This document shows positions 30,987-43,460 of a stretch of 64,000 bases of DNA, one piece after another. The notes under the pieces are model-generated. The model did not search any database, was not told the DNA's origin, and was given only the letters and a program-made list of their open reading frames with translations. The translations under genes and the position numbers were made by a program. The stretch spans positions 604,943,137 through 605,007,136 of the forward strand of contig NC_081415.1 of the NCBI RefSeq assembly GCF_030272615.1. The letters run 5' to 3'. This DNA is from Cryptomeria japonica (lineage: Eukaryota; Streptophyta; Pinopsida; Cupressales; Cupressaceae). Within the stretch, counting starts at the first letter, position 1. Each line of letters starts with the position of its first letter.

Positions 30987-32156
30987 TGTAATGGTGGGAA
31001 AATGATGAGTGATAGATCAAGAGGAAAACTAACCCTTTCCCTCTAAGAGAGATAAGAGTTTCACTATTGATTATCCTTCAAGAACTTTTCACCATTACAT
31101 TAGGAAGATAAGGGATAATTAACTAGATTCAAACTCCACACAAAGATGATAGATTGAATTATGAATGAATTAAGAATGTTAGGATGATCCCTTCTTCCTT
31201 TCTTTGATTTGGAAAGGAATTGATTAAATTATGTAGTGCAAAAGTGACCAAGAATCGATTATAACTTGAGATCTGAAAATAGGATGAAGTTGTGTACCAA
31301 GATTTGGTAGTAAAATGTCAAGACGAAGTCGCCCTGCAAATTTGATGAAAAGTTATCCGGACCGTGGTGAGAATGTACATGGTCCTCCGAAAAATCTACG
31401 AAACAAAAAGGGTTTTTTTGACTCTGCAAATGAAGCCAGAATCTGAAAGTACAATTGTGCACCTGCAACCTACACATAGTTTAGAGAGGTAAATGTGTTG
31501 GGATTGGGGGTTTACCTTTAGGTCAAACCCTAGTTTTAGAATTAACCAAGTAATGAAAGAAAGTACTTGCAAGTAGATGTAAATGAAAGACTGAATTGTA
31601 AATCACCTCAAGGGAGGTTGTAGTAGCAATGTTGATAGAAATTATTGTATGGAATTGTATGTTGAAATCAATCTCCTCTTCAATGGTTGAATCGTTGACT
31701 TGAATGCAACACCTAGCCTTGAAGGGAAACTTGAGAATGCTCAATGCTGGAAAAGAATGTTTGAATGCTTTTGAATTCTCTTGAATACTTGATCGCTTGT
31801 TCATACTCCAATCTTATCCAACTCCAACTTATGCAAATGAGAGGACAAATGCTCCCTTAAATATATGTTTGAAGGATTTGAATTTCATCACGAGCCAACG
31901 TCGGGGAGATTTCCTGCTCACTACACAACCCACAATGCATGCTCTAGGAAGGTCTTGCCCCAAAATAGGGTAGGGATGCGTGTGCCACATCCCTGTCCTA
32001 CCCCTTTCTATGGAGAAGAGTGCAGATAGAGTGATCTGGAGGCCAAGGAAGAAGTTATTTTTCCAAGCCAAGCACTCTTAGGTCTCTGATTAGGCAAGAG
32101 GATTCGAGTTCGCATGCATGAGGATGCTAATGAATTCGTAAATTGCTAGGGTTACA
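30987..32156 (-). repeat. Ty3-I 5' LTR
   Basis: 1,170 bp. On the minus strand it begins TGTAACCCTAGC and ends TTACA, so the termini form TGTAA...TTACA. A TATA-like ATATATTTAAG lies at about 31,855-31,867, in the expected place before the transcribed part. A primer site follows. The partner 3' LTR lies outside the window. The flank after 32,156 is ATTTT, which should recur as the target duplication left of position 1. Confidence 0.7.
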
Positions 32157-32689
32157 ATTTTATGACACTACAAATACATACATCCTAATTTTCTTAAAAC
32201 ATTCGTACATGCTAAAATATTTTAACAACTTAAAAATTATGCATGTGTATTTAGAATTAGATATATACATCCTAATCAAGTGCATGCATCCCCTTAACAC
32301 ATTTTCAACTCATCTACATGTCCCAATTTACTTTACATATGTGCACGTAAGTATTATATAACATTTACATTAGTCATACATCCTAATTTAATATAATTGA
32401 AAATTTCATATTTAATTAAACCATATATGGTGCACACAAGCCATATATATATATATATCAAATATAAAATTCAAACACTTTAATGTATTTAATAATTTAT
32501 CCAAGTTTAAAAATAAGTTAAGTTATAATTTATAAGTATTAATTAAATTCATGGGCTCAAACACATGTAATTTGGTTTACTAAATAGGTCATACCACATC
32601 AAGTGGTTCAGACCGCTCTTCAATAACACTTAATATTTTCTCATGATCTTCACTATCTAGTCTCAACTTTTGAGATCACTTGCACCGTG
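32157..32689. other. AT-rich stretch without gene
   Basis: Short repeats such as CATACATCC and a TATATATATATA run near 32,446. No coding support. It may include the 3' end of the neighbouring transposase-like gene. Confidence 0.5.
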
Positions 32690-35375
32690 GAACTGTATGA
32701 AGAATTAGGCCAACAACAATGACCAAGTAGCTATACTGATATACCATGTTGTGAATTTGGTATTCAGTGAAATGAATCCCATGTTGAACAATTTTAACTT
32801 GTTTGAAATATTTCCCTTTCAATACAACTGAGCCTGCATGTACATGTATATAAGAAACGAGAAATTAAAAATTTACACATAAGCGAGCTATGTACATATA
32901 AAAATTAAACCATGTGCTGATGTGCATGTTCAAAATAATTTAAACGTTCAAATCAGTTCAAACATGTGGGAAAGGACATTCCATCACTCATTTCAGATTT
33001 TGTTAGCTTCTTTCTCTCTTCTGTGCAACACTATAAATAATAACTAACACCTTCTATATTTCCATCTTCTTCTATGACTACAAAAATATCTTCTACAATT
33101 TGAAAAAAGTTGAAAAAATTTAAAATGTATGTACTTGATTAAAAACTTATATAATTTATTTACATACACAACATTTTTTAAAGGAAATATATATATATAT
33201 CCACATATACCTTTTTTAATAAAATGCAATCAAAAAAAAAAAATGAATAATCCCTAGTGTACAATATCCATGGGCAATTATCTGTACTTATGACACAATG
33301 CAAAGATCTTGTCCTCTCCACGCTCTTACATCCATGCAATGATCTTCTATCCTCATCTGCAAAATGTACATGTGTACACAAACATACATAGATCAATTTG
33401 TTTTAAAACATTTGAACTAGAAACATTTAAAAAAATTAAAAAACATTTAAATAAAACACGAAAATAGAACACGTACCGGTTATTTCCCAAAACACTCTAT
33501 ATGGAATGGGCCTGTATGTTCTTGATGATGATTCACCAGGATAATTAGGTTGCACAAAGTATTTATTACACCATTCAACAACATCATGTCCATCATCTAT
33601 AGGATCTCCTATATAATTTATTTGATGCTTTCTTAGAGCACGTTCGATACAAACTCCTGCACCATCATGTTCACCCTTTTTATGACCACTCTCAAAAAAA
33701 CTCTGAACATGTGGTATTTTGTCATTTCGATGATATCTACATAGTGCATTAAATGGCCTCGAAGATTTGAATTGTTTTGTACATCCGTCAGACCAAACAA
33801 AATGTTTAACTATTGTTATGCCTCTCTCTTTCAAATATTCAAAAAACTTCTTAAAGCAATGTTGTACAAAAAGTGTGTCATGCTCCTAATCATCACTGAT
33901 ATAGAAGTGGTACTCTTTCTTAATGACATTATTTTCAAATGTACTATCAACACCAACACCATCCAAATCCATTTTTGCATGTCTATAAAACACATGCACC
34001 ATAATAGTGATTTTCTTTGAAAAGTAATACTCTGATTGAATCCCTTTTTGATGTGCAAAAGAGTAATTTTCTGCAAAGTCCACTACGGATAGAATAGTTC
34101 CAAGTGGGAAAGTGTCTCTAAATGTTTTAAATTGTTCTTCTTACCACTTGGCAAGAAAAACATGGCATATGTATGGTTTTATCAACTTACAAAAATTTTC
34201 CATAAATGTTCGAATAGGTATTTCCTCTTCTACATAATCTAGCTTTGTAGATTCCTTTCCAAATTTTGTTTCAATTTTTTTTTTACTTGAAACTCTTGCA
34301 ATTTACCATCTTCCTCATGTCATTATCATCATCTCTCAAATGCAATTTAGCCAACTCCCCCCATGTTCCACAAATTCATTTTATGCAGTTTATTTGACCG
34401 GTTGCATTATCATCTGATTTATCACATAAGATGGATGCTATGAATTGACTTGTTCGTTTAGGAGGAGATTTTTCATAACCATCACTATCTTCTCTAATCT
34501 TTTGAAACACCTGATAGTATAGATCAAATTTGATTTGATAACGACAACAACAAGTTTTGAAGACTTTATTTACCTTCACATAATATGGCCTTAACCATTC
34601 AAACATGGTGTGTCCAATCTTTATATGAGGGTTTGTTTTAGTAAACAACATGTCCAATTCATGTTTTGTTGTGTATAACCAATGTTTTACATGGAGATCA
34701 TAATGATCAAGCCCAATCCTTTGCTTGATAACATCTCTACTATTTGATGAAGGATGAGTATTATCATTCCAAAAACTTGTCACAAAGTTGCTAACAACAT
34801 CTTCAATTCTATCAAAATGAGGAGCTCTACACATAATTTCCCAATTCCCTTCTGGGGTAGTATCATCCAAACTCTTTCTCCTTTTCACATATTTTGATAT
34901 TTCCCTTATACTAAAACCAAACTCAGATGATAATGAAGAGATTTGTCTTTTTTGAGGCAATATTTCATTTACTAAAGATGTCAACATCACTTTTCTTGAA
35001 ATGGTCTTATCTACTGTTCAAGATTTTTTACCATTGTTCACCAAACCTTTCTTAACATTATCAACAATAGATTTTTGTAGCTGAGAAGTTTTCCTCTTTT
35101 GACTTGTTGTATCTATACCCAACAATTTCAGTGTATCTATTAAGTCTTTACGAGTAAGTATAATTGATAACAATTGATCTTTCTCTAGTGTAGTATCAAG
35201 ATTGTTGAAATGAGACATTATTTCTTTCGCACTTTTATTCATTGACCTCCTTTTAGTATGTCTAGGTTCTTCACTGAGATGTGTCATCCACATCCATTTC
35301 AAGTAAATGATCTAAATTTTTATAAAAAATATTTCTCTCCACATGTTTAGCTAGATCCACAATATGCTTATCCAT
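32690..35375 (-). pseudogene. Intron-containing DDE-transposase-like gene, decayed
   Basis: ATG at 35,375 opens MDKHIVDLAKHVERN. A frameshift leads into 35,018-35,302, then a stop, then 34,376-34,990 with HIKIGHTMFEWLRPYYV and NKVFKTCCCRYQIKFD. After frame changes come VVDFAENYSFAHQKG (about 34,050-34,090), WSDGC..QFKSSRPFNALCRYH (33,750-33,800), GHKKGEHDGAGVCI (about 33,660) and YRVFWEI. This motif order belongs to a widespread, poorly named transposon-derived family with an RNase H-like fold; I infer the acidic residues to be catalytic. A 120-nt intron (33,357-33,476, GTACGT...TTTGCAG, phase 1) preserves the frame exactly. Further exons are likely at about 33,000-33,090 (IEEDGNIEGVSYY) and 32,690-32,833 (LKGKYFKQVK). 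At least three stops or frameshifts make it a pseudogene. Confidence 0.7.
33357..33476 (-). other. Intron of the transposase-like gene
   Basis: Donor ACCG|GTACGTG and acceptor TTTTGCAG|ATGAGG are both good plant consensus sites. Joining them keeps the frame from FWEIT into DEDRRSLHG, and both sides match the same protein family. Confidence 0.7.
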
Positions 35376-35380
35376 ACTGG

Positions 35381-35904
35381 TGGTAGGAGGTAAGGGGCTA
35401 CCCCAGTCCCCACGAAAACTCCCCGTGGTGAACTTTGTATCTCTACTAAGAACTATAAGAATGTGAGCCGCTTCAAAGGTCTAACCTCCTATGCCAACAA
35501 CTACAAGGTTTTTGGCTTATAACACAAAAGGTGTCTAGTAAGGGCATCTATTCTAGTGGCTATAATCAACAACGTGTTACACTTTATTAAAAGGAAGGCC
35601 TCCCATCCTATAGAGGTTGTACTCTATAAGGTTTATGGGGAGTCATAATGTTGTTATAGCAACATGTAACACTCATTGCTTGTAACTTTCATCACAAACA
35701 CAATTATTTATAGTGGCTTAGAAGAGCTTGACTTTAGCTTGGTACCACTTTGGGTCGTTTCCTCTCACCGAGCCCTAAGGGCTACTCGAGAGGCAGTCCC
35801 CTTTCTAAGGATAAAACAAAAAGAACCTATTCCTCAACACACAAAAGACAAGTTTGTTAATTTTAGAGAACCAATTGAAGTGTTTGCTAAACTATAAAGA
35901 TACA
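35381..35904 (-). repeat. Dispersed repeat R, copy 2
   Basis: Similar to copies 1 and 3. The core here is ACTTTGGGTCGTTTCCTCTC followed by GAGAGGCAGTCCCC and AAGGATAAAA. The minus strand has CCACTATAAATAATT about 45 bp from the core, a good TATA context. It lies directly upstream of the ATG of the transposase-like gene, so it is either that gene's promoter/leader or an insertion in its first intron. Ends are approximate. Confidence 0.6.
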
Positions 35905-36295
35905 TGGTTTCAAAGTCTAACTTAAATTATATATTTATGGACTATCTAAATTAAATTGTAAATTGTAAATTATAAATTATAAATGCGAAAGAGAGGGGTC
36001 CTAAAAATCTAAATTTTAAATTAAAACCATGATCTATTATAAATGGACTTAAGGGGGGAGAGAAAATGTCAATTACACAACAAGCAAGTTAATGGAATTT
36101 GAAATGCAAATACACATATTATTTCAAATTAAAATATAATTACTTTTTAATTAAAACGAGATTATTTTTAATCTTACTATTTCCAATTGATTTAATAAAA
36201 ATAACATCATTTAGAATTAATTAAGATAGAATTATTATATATATTAATATTATTTAAAATAATTTTCATAAAAATATTAGATAAAAAATATTTAA

Positions 36296-36487
36296 CTATA
36301 CTAACAAATAAACACAATATTCGGTACGTAATAAAACTAAATAAAAATACATACTTGCATCATGATATCTTTGCCTTCTTTGTTCTTGATATCTTTGTTC
36401 CGTTTCGGGTGAATAATTCCTTGAAGTCTTATTTTGCCTTCTTTTCTTGTTCCCCATGCTTTTAAAGTAACCTTCAAATATGTTCAA
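36296..36487 (-). pseudogene. Possible upstream exon of the transposase-like gene
   Basis: A 63-codon minus-strand frame has the basic stretch MGNKKRRQNKTSRNYSPETE and RYQEQRRQRYHDA. It meets a GTATGT donor consensus soon after. A basic N-terminal exon would suit the family, and the gene lies downstream on the same strand. No conserved domain proves the link. Confidence 0.35.
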
Positions 36488-36737
36488 ATTATTGCCCTCA
36501 AAATAACTCTCAAATGTCTTCTTTCATCCAAATATGTGAATTGTTTTGATCATTTGTGTGTAAAAAAATGAAAAAAAATATGTATATTTATATGACTGTA
36601 CTAAAATGTTAAAAAAAAAAAAAGGTTGGTCAGGGTTCGAATGAATGCCAACAATTACAAAATGTTGGGATCGTTTCAACTCATTCATTACATGAAAGGA
36701 TGCATCATTAGTTTTCCCAGGGGGTTTGAGCAAAGGG

Positions 36738-36773
36738 GGGTCCGATTGAACCCTAAGGGGTTCAATTGGACCC
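36738..36773. repeat. Perfect-loop hairpin, 16-bp arms
   Basis: GGGTCCGATTGAACCC and GGGTTCAATTGGACCC are inverted copies with one mismatch around a TAAG loop. It sits in otherwise AT-rich noncoding DNA and could be the relic of a small inverted-repeat transposon end. Confidence 0.7.
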
Positions 36774-36779
36774 TCTTTT

Positions 36780-37554
36780 TAGAGATCTCTCCTCAAATTC
36801 TTTAGAGTTCTGAGAAATGGTTGCCTTCAGACCTTAGGTTCAAGACACAAATGAAAGAATCTTCATAACCAAAAAATATAAGATGGTAGTTCTCGGAGCA
36901 ATCTTTCCAATGAGTATAATTTTATTACATTGTGAATTTATTATGTTCTTGTTTTCTTAATTTTATGGAATATTGGTTTTTCACCAAACATGAACTTCTC
37001 TATTCAACGCATTGGGAAAAATAGGAAACTAATTCAAAAAAAATCTCAAAAATATCTATTCCCCAAGTATTGATGTCTTCTTTCTAACACAAAAAAAAAA
37101 ATGAATTTCGATATATATAGAACAAGTTATGTGTTCAAACATAAACCTATGATTGAATTATAACTACTCGGACTTCAAAACTTAATAAACTAGAAAATAT
37201 TCAACATATCACGATCAAACAAAAACAACAAGCCTTGGATATTGATGTTACAAACCAAAATTCAAAAGAAATGAGTTTTTATCATTTATAGAAAAAAAGT
37301 TATGCGTTTCGGGAGGCACATCACTCTTAAAAATGTAGTTTTCTATAAAAAAACTACGTTTCGAGGGAGATGGAAAATTTTAAAAAGAATCTTCAAAAAA
37401 ATTTGAAAAAAATATATTTAGAATATATAGAAAAAAATTGTACGAATCACTAATTTACACCATCTTCAAATTCTTAATAGTTTAAAAGTTATAGTTGTCG
37501 GAAGTTGAATATTATTTTAAAAATGTCCATCTTAGTGTCACAAGTGGAAAAAAA
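36780..37554. other. AT-rich stretch without gene
   Basis: No coding support, no recognisable repeat boundary. Confidence 0.5.
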
Positions 37555-39838
37555 GTGGGAACCATTATTGTGAGCTCACCCTTTAAATATGTTGAAGGAT
37601 TAAAGCATAATCTTCTGAGTGTTGGATAGATGGTTGACAAGGGATATGATTAGCAATTCAAGAATGGTAAATGCAAGATTTTGTTTGCCTCCAGTGTAGA
37701 GATTGCAATAGGGACTAAAACTAAAGGCAATATCTTTCATTTGAATGTCAGTGAGAAAAGTTGTTTGATTGCTCATATAGATGAAATTTGGTTGTGGCAT
37801 ATGAGGATTTGTCTTGTTAACTTTGACTGTATCATAAGGATAATTTCTACTCAAGCCGTTAGAGATTTGTCTAAGATTGTGAAGCCCTCTAATCTGGTAT
37901 GTAAAGAATGTTAGCTGGGGAAGCAAACAAGAATATCATTTAAAAGCAAATTGTATACAACTAAATCCACGAAGTGTCCCAGATGGATGACTCACTTTTC
38001 CTAAGATCCCATTCCAGAATGATTTGTTAACACCATTGATTGAGTATATCTTTATGAAGGGGCTATGCTTGCCAACCCACTACTATCTATGTCACTATAT
38101 CTTGTGCATACTAACTTGTGTGGTCTTACTAGAGTGAGAAGCACTGGAGAAATTCAAGGGTTGAAGCTAAAGTGTCTAAGATCTGATAGAGGAGGAGAAT
38201 TCACATCTAGTGAGTTTGATACATACTATGAGATGAATTGAATTACAAGACATTTATCTACTCCTAGAACCCCCCAAAAAAATGGAGTTGTTGAAAGGAA
38301 GAATAAAAAAATCTTGGATGCTGCTAGAACGATGTTGATTGAAGGAAATGTTGCGCAAACTTTCTGGAAGGAAGTTGTTAGCACTATTGTTTACACACTC
38401 AATCGGGTGCATATAAAAGGTGATTCCGGTAAGACTCCTTATGAGCTATGGTTTGGTCATGTTCCTACATTTAGATATTTCATAGTTTTTGGAAGCAATT
38501 GTTATATAAAAAGAGATGAGGATATAGGAAAGTTTGATGCAAGATGTGATGAAGGAATCATCTTAGGATATTCTACTAAGAGCAAGGCCTACTCATGTTA
38601 TAGTAAGAGGCTAAAGAAGATAGTGGAAAGTGAAAATGTAAAAGTTGATGAATGTTTTGGTAAGTAGATTACGACATGTGGACATGAGATTGATGAATAT
38701 GATATTGTTTATAAGTCTGCACAGATTGAGATCCTGAAGCAAATTAATCCGGTAGAGAGAGTGAATCCGAATATTGGTGTTGCTAGTGAAGGACTTCAAG
38801 AGCCCAGGAATCAGAATAATCCAAAGACTCTAAGGTATGTAAAGTTGAATCTCTACGAGAATCAGATTATTGGTGATAAGAACAAGGGTGTGATGAATAG
38901 GAGAAGACTTGCTACTGAAGAAATATGTCTGATTTATAAGATTGATCCTAAAGATGTTGTTGAAGCATGTAAGGATGAGAATTGGATAAAAGCTATGGAG
39001 GAGTTGAATTAGAATGAAAAGAATAACACTTGGGAGCTTGTTCTGAGACCTAAAGACAAAAATGTGAATGGCACTAAATGGGTGCTTTGAAATAAACTGA
39101 ATGAAGTCGGTGAAGTGGTAAGAAATAAAGAAAGGTTGGTATGCAAAGGATGCTCTTAGATAGAAGGTATTGATTATGAAGAAACTTTTTCTCCTATAGC
39201 TAGAATTGTTCAAAGTTGTTAAAATGTTGCTTGCTTATGTTGCTTATAAGAATTTCAAGGTTTATCAGATGGATATCAAGTCAGCCATTTAGAATGGTGA
39301 TTTTGAGGAGGAAGTCTACAATGAGAAACTAGAAGGATCTTCTTTATCAGATGAAGGAGACATGGTATGCAGATTGAAGAAACCATTGTATGGACTGAAC
39401 CAAGACTCTAGAGCCTGGTATGCAAGATTAGATAAGTATATGATGAAGTGGGGATTTTGCAAAGGTACTACTGATAGTAACTTATACTTTAAGGTTGAGA
39501 ATGATAACATTTTGATTGTTGAAGTATTTGTGGATGACATTATTTTTGGAGGAGATGATGATTTGAGCATTAAGTTTGTTGATAATATGCAAAAGGAATT
39601 TGAGATGTCTATGATAGGTGAGATGCAATTCTTCTTAGGATTGCAAATTACTTAGACCGGTAAAGGTATTTTCATTTCTCAATCTAAGTATGTGAACGAA
39701 TTTTTAAAGAAGTTTGGGTTAGCTGATACTAAACCTATTGGAACTCCTATGGTGATTGGATGCAAATTGTCTAAGAATGATGAATCTAAGAAAGTGAATC
39801 AGACCTTGTATAGATCTATGGTTGGTGGACTGTTGTAC
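37555..39838 (+). pseudogene. Copia-3 pol remnant (Ty1/copia)
   Basis: Plus-strand fragments run in copia order. Pre-integrase region: VEGLKHNLLSVG, IWLWHMRICL. Integrase: LRSDRGGEFTS, TPQKNGVVERKN, ARTMLIEGNVAQTFW. Integrase-RT spacer: PYELWFGHVPTFRYFIVFG. RT: WIKAMEELN, YEETFSPIAR, MVCRLKKPLYGLNQDSRAWY, VDDIIFGGDD. Start of RNase H: TLYRSMVGGLLYH. Frames change often and there are many stops. The middle of integrase around the first catalytic Asp is deleted: LCGLTRVRSTGE jumps to IQGLKLKCLRSD. Gag, protease and the rest of RNase H are missing. It is clearly older than Copia-1 and Copia-2. Confidence 0.88.
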
Positions 39839-40023
39839 CATGTTTTTTCCCTTTTTGGGTTCCCACGTAAAAATCCCGGTGTTATGGCTTTGTGCTTGTT
39901 TGCATTTAGTTTCTACACATTGCTTTTACTCATTTGCATCATGTGGCTTAAGAATCAAGTTAAGAAAGTTATTAATTACAAAACATTGAATCACTCCCCC
40001 CTCTCAGTGTTCATTGATTCCAA
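39839..40023 (+). repeat. Truncated copia-type LTR end fused to Copia-3
   Basis: This begins TTTTTTCCCTTTTTGGGTTC and CACGTAAAAATCC, and ends CTCAGTGTTCATTGATTCCAACA-like. It matches the R-U5 half of the copia LTRs at 56.4-57.5 kb and 60.0-62.5 kb when those are read on the minus strand. It directly abuts the RNase H remnant, so about a kilobase or more has been deleted. Confidence 0.6.
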
Positions 40024-40912
40024 CAGTAACTACACAATTAAAAAATATTATAAATTTAAATGTATTTATACATCAAATTTAATATTTAGCTCATAAAATG
40101 GCATATATATCTTAAATACATCTACCTAAAAGATACCAAAAGTATGAATATTGGGTAACCTACTTCACTTATCTAGTAAAATCCATATAAACTCTTCAAT
40201 AATATTGTGTTTAGATTTTTCAAATAAAGGTATTTAAAACATTTATATTGGTAGTAATCTATATTACTAAAAGAAGCCTTTTGTGAAGCACCAAAATCAA
40301 TATGTTAGTAAACTCTAGCCCCAAATATACACCCATGAGAAGGAATCATGTTATACTTTGACATTATTACTATAAAAGAAACTATTGTAGGCATTACTAG
40401 TATCTCTACTTATTAACCATTATATGCTACTTATCTCTTAACCTAAAGTAAATATTTTTGAATGAAAATAGTGGAAATTCAAATAAATATACAAATCTGT
40501 TCAACAACAAAATGTGTATTCTACTCAAAATAAAATAAATTCTATTATTATAGTTTTAAAAAAAATGTAGATATTAACCACTATGTGACTATCATTAGAC
40601 CTTGATTCAACATTTGTTTTAAGATTGTAATAATACCCTACAAATAAAAAATGAGGAAAATAAGCATAAAAACTAGGTTTAACATAACAATTGGTTCTTT
40701 GAAAGTGTTCCATTCTTTGATGTATGGTATGGATAGTTTTTAAAAGAGACCCAACCCCTGTACAAAAGACAATTAGAAAGAAAATAGAAAATGGCTTTCT
40801 TAATGAAACATTATAGCAATAAAATGCCAAAACATCTCCTCAATAAGAGCAAGTGAACTAGAAATGTGAAGTGATCCAATATAGATAACTTAAGACATGA
40901 ACACAATGAACT
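40024..40912. other. AT-rich stretch without gene
   Basis: No coding or repeat structure that I can support. Confidence 0.5.
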
Positions 40913-40917
40913 CTACC

Positions 40918-41950
40918 TGTATACACCTAAAGTGGTCTAAAGATAATTAATTATATAAGCAATTATTTAATTAATCCTCCTCCCCAATTTAATTGAATTC
41001 ACTAAGCAATTTGATTAAATTTCCCTTTCATTTACTTATTAATAAATCTAAGGATTTATTAAATAGGTTCATTTCACCCCTTTAATTAATTAATTCAAAT
41101 TAATTAATTTCCTTCATCCAAATTCATTTCTTCTAATCCTTTAATTAATTAAAACAAATCAAAATCATGAGTTGTTGAGATTAATTATCCTTTTCCTATT
41201 ATTTGAATTTTTAAATTCAAATTCTCCTAACTTCTACCACTCCTAAACCTAACCATTCCTAAACCTAACCCATTCTACCTACCACCATGTCCCCTTTCAT
41301 CCAACATCTTCTAGAACCTTGTGACACTTGTCACTAAGTGTTACCTTTCATCCTACTCCTTCTAGAAGCCTCTTGACACTTGTCACCATAGAGATGACAA
41401 ATGTTCCCTTTAACCCAACTCCCTTTGCCATCCTCCTCCAATTTAACCATTGATATCTTCAGATCAATCTTGACCATTGATTCTTGCCACATCACCCCTA
41501 GCCTTGGAAAATCCTATAAATAGACCTCATTTTGGAGCAATATTGGTCCCAATTTCATGTCCCAATTCATATCATTTTGATTCATCATTTGCATTGTTAC
41601 TATAGGCATCTAGCTTATAGCTTATCATCTTTAGCAATGTTATCATGCTCAATTTTAGCTTAATTGCATCTTAATTCTAGCTCATTTTCTAGATTCATGT
41701 AGCTTAATCATGCTATTCTTGCTAGATCATGCATTTTCAGCATTCAAATCCTCCATTTAAGTGTAGTCAAGTCACTGGAATATGCATAATTAGATCTGAG
41801 AGCATTTTTCATACTCGCATTTACTAGGAGGCAATAAGTCGATTAGCTATGGTTTTGTCTTTCTTTGATTTATATCTTCTAACCATTCTTGTAATGATTT
41901 ATTGAGTGCATTGTGTTTACATGTACAGGTACACTTCACAGAGCACGACA
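40918..41950 (+). repeat. Solo LTR (family S), 1,033 bp, TSD CTACC
   Basis: Starts TGTATACACCTAAA and ends GCACGACA, flanked by CTACC on both sides (40,913-40,917 and 41,951-41,955). A TATA box, CTATAAATAG, lies at about 41,513-41,522, which gives plus orientation. It shares its start, its TTAATTAATT tracts and its end with 45,741-47,018 and with the sequence at 63,825-64,000. No internal region is attached. Confidence 0.88.
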
Positions 41951-41955
41951 CTACC

Positions 41956-43440
41956 AGTTAAGGCTCGTAAAGAGAAAGAGTAGCCTCTAATTCATCCTAC
42001 AATGTTTTCACATGTTTCTACAATGAGGTCATTTTATCTAACTCTTTTCTCATTTTAACTTTTCTCTTTGTTGCTTGTGTACTAGGACCAACCTCTTGCA
42101 TATGATAAGACTTGATCTTATCTCATAGCACCTTCATGTTCTTGATTGTGTTGTTAATGGCTAAATGTTTTGAAATTTACATTACTAGGATTAGATTTAA
42201 TATCCTTTGATTCTGATTCCACCCATCAATTTTTTTATCCTTTTTATATCTCCTACATTTAAATAAACTATTACTTTGATACATTGCATTCCCTTAATAA
42301 AAAATTGAATCAATAATTAACTATTTCAGTCTTATAATCTACATGCAAACTCCTTTTAAAATCATCAAATGAAGATGAGAGATGAGACCCACTATCTAAT
42401 AAATAGCCTCATACTTACCTTTAGATTTAAAAGTGATGAGAATCCCAAGCAGTGAATGGACATTCTCTTCCCTCATTCATTTGATGGCGATCAAAAAGAT
42501 TGAATTAATTTAAAAAAAAAAAAAAATTCAAAATCTTATAATCATGCAAACTCGTTTTAAAATCATTAGTTTTGTCTAGCAGCTTACCACCAGAGAATCA
42601 ATCAATGAAGATGAGAGAGTGGACCCACTAGAAATTGTTAATTGTTATGAGAAAAACAAAAAGTCGGCACCTGCACACAAAAGCATCTCTTATTCATCGT
42701 AATCTTTACGCATTGCTGCAGACCAATCTCTAAGTTTTGACGTCTTCCGTTAGTCACCATTTTTGAGTGCGAAAGGGCGAATCAAAACATAATGACAGTT
42801 CACGTTACAAGGCAAAATGTTAGGATGGCCATGTCACGGCCTACAAATACTCCTAATCTGAAAACAATAGAGTGAATGACTGATTGATTGATTGATTTTA
42901 ATGATGTTTGCAAATCTACATTTTTAAATTATGTTTTAACTTTTTTCAATGTTAAAAAAAAATAAAAAATCTTGATGTTCAATTTGTTCAATCGTTTATT
43001 GTTTTTATTCATCCATATTTCTTTGGCAATGAAATTATTTTTTTAAATTGAATAAAATTAGAATATAAACTTTTTTTTAATGTAATTACAATTTTTGAAA
43101 ATAAAATATGATTTTTTATTTTTTGATATATAAAATATGACACAACCACAAAATATTTCATAAAATAATGTAAAAAAATTTAAATTGGGACTTATAATCT
43201 ATGTGCACCTAGTGCCAACATGTAAATGTCATCACAAGCATAACTCCTAGAAGGTGGGGAGAGGAAAATACGTAGTTCAGGTGTACCCCTTCTATATACC
43301 CTAATTTGAAGGCATCCTACTAAGGTTAGATGTGCAACAAGCCACCTAGATGGGACAATTATTCCACAATTACACCCAAAAAGTTTAACTATATGATAAT
43401 GCAATGGCCTTCAAAATGAGATCTAGATGAAAGTAATAAT
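41956..43440. other. Stretch without supported gene
   Basis: AT-rich, with a GATTGATTGATTGATT run near 42,880. No coding support. Confidence 0.5.
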
Positions 43441-43460
43441 TAATTATACTAACAACTAGA

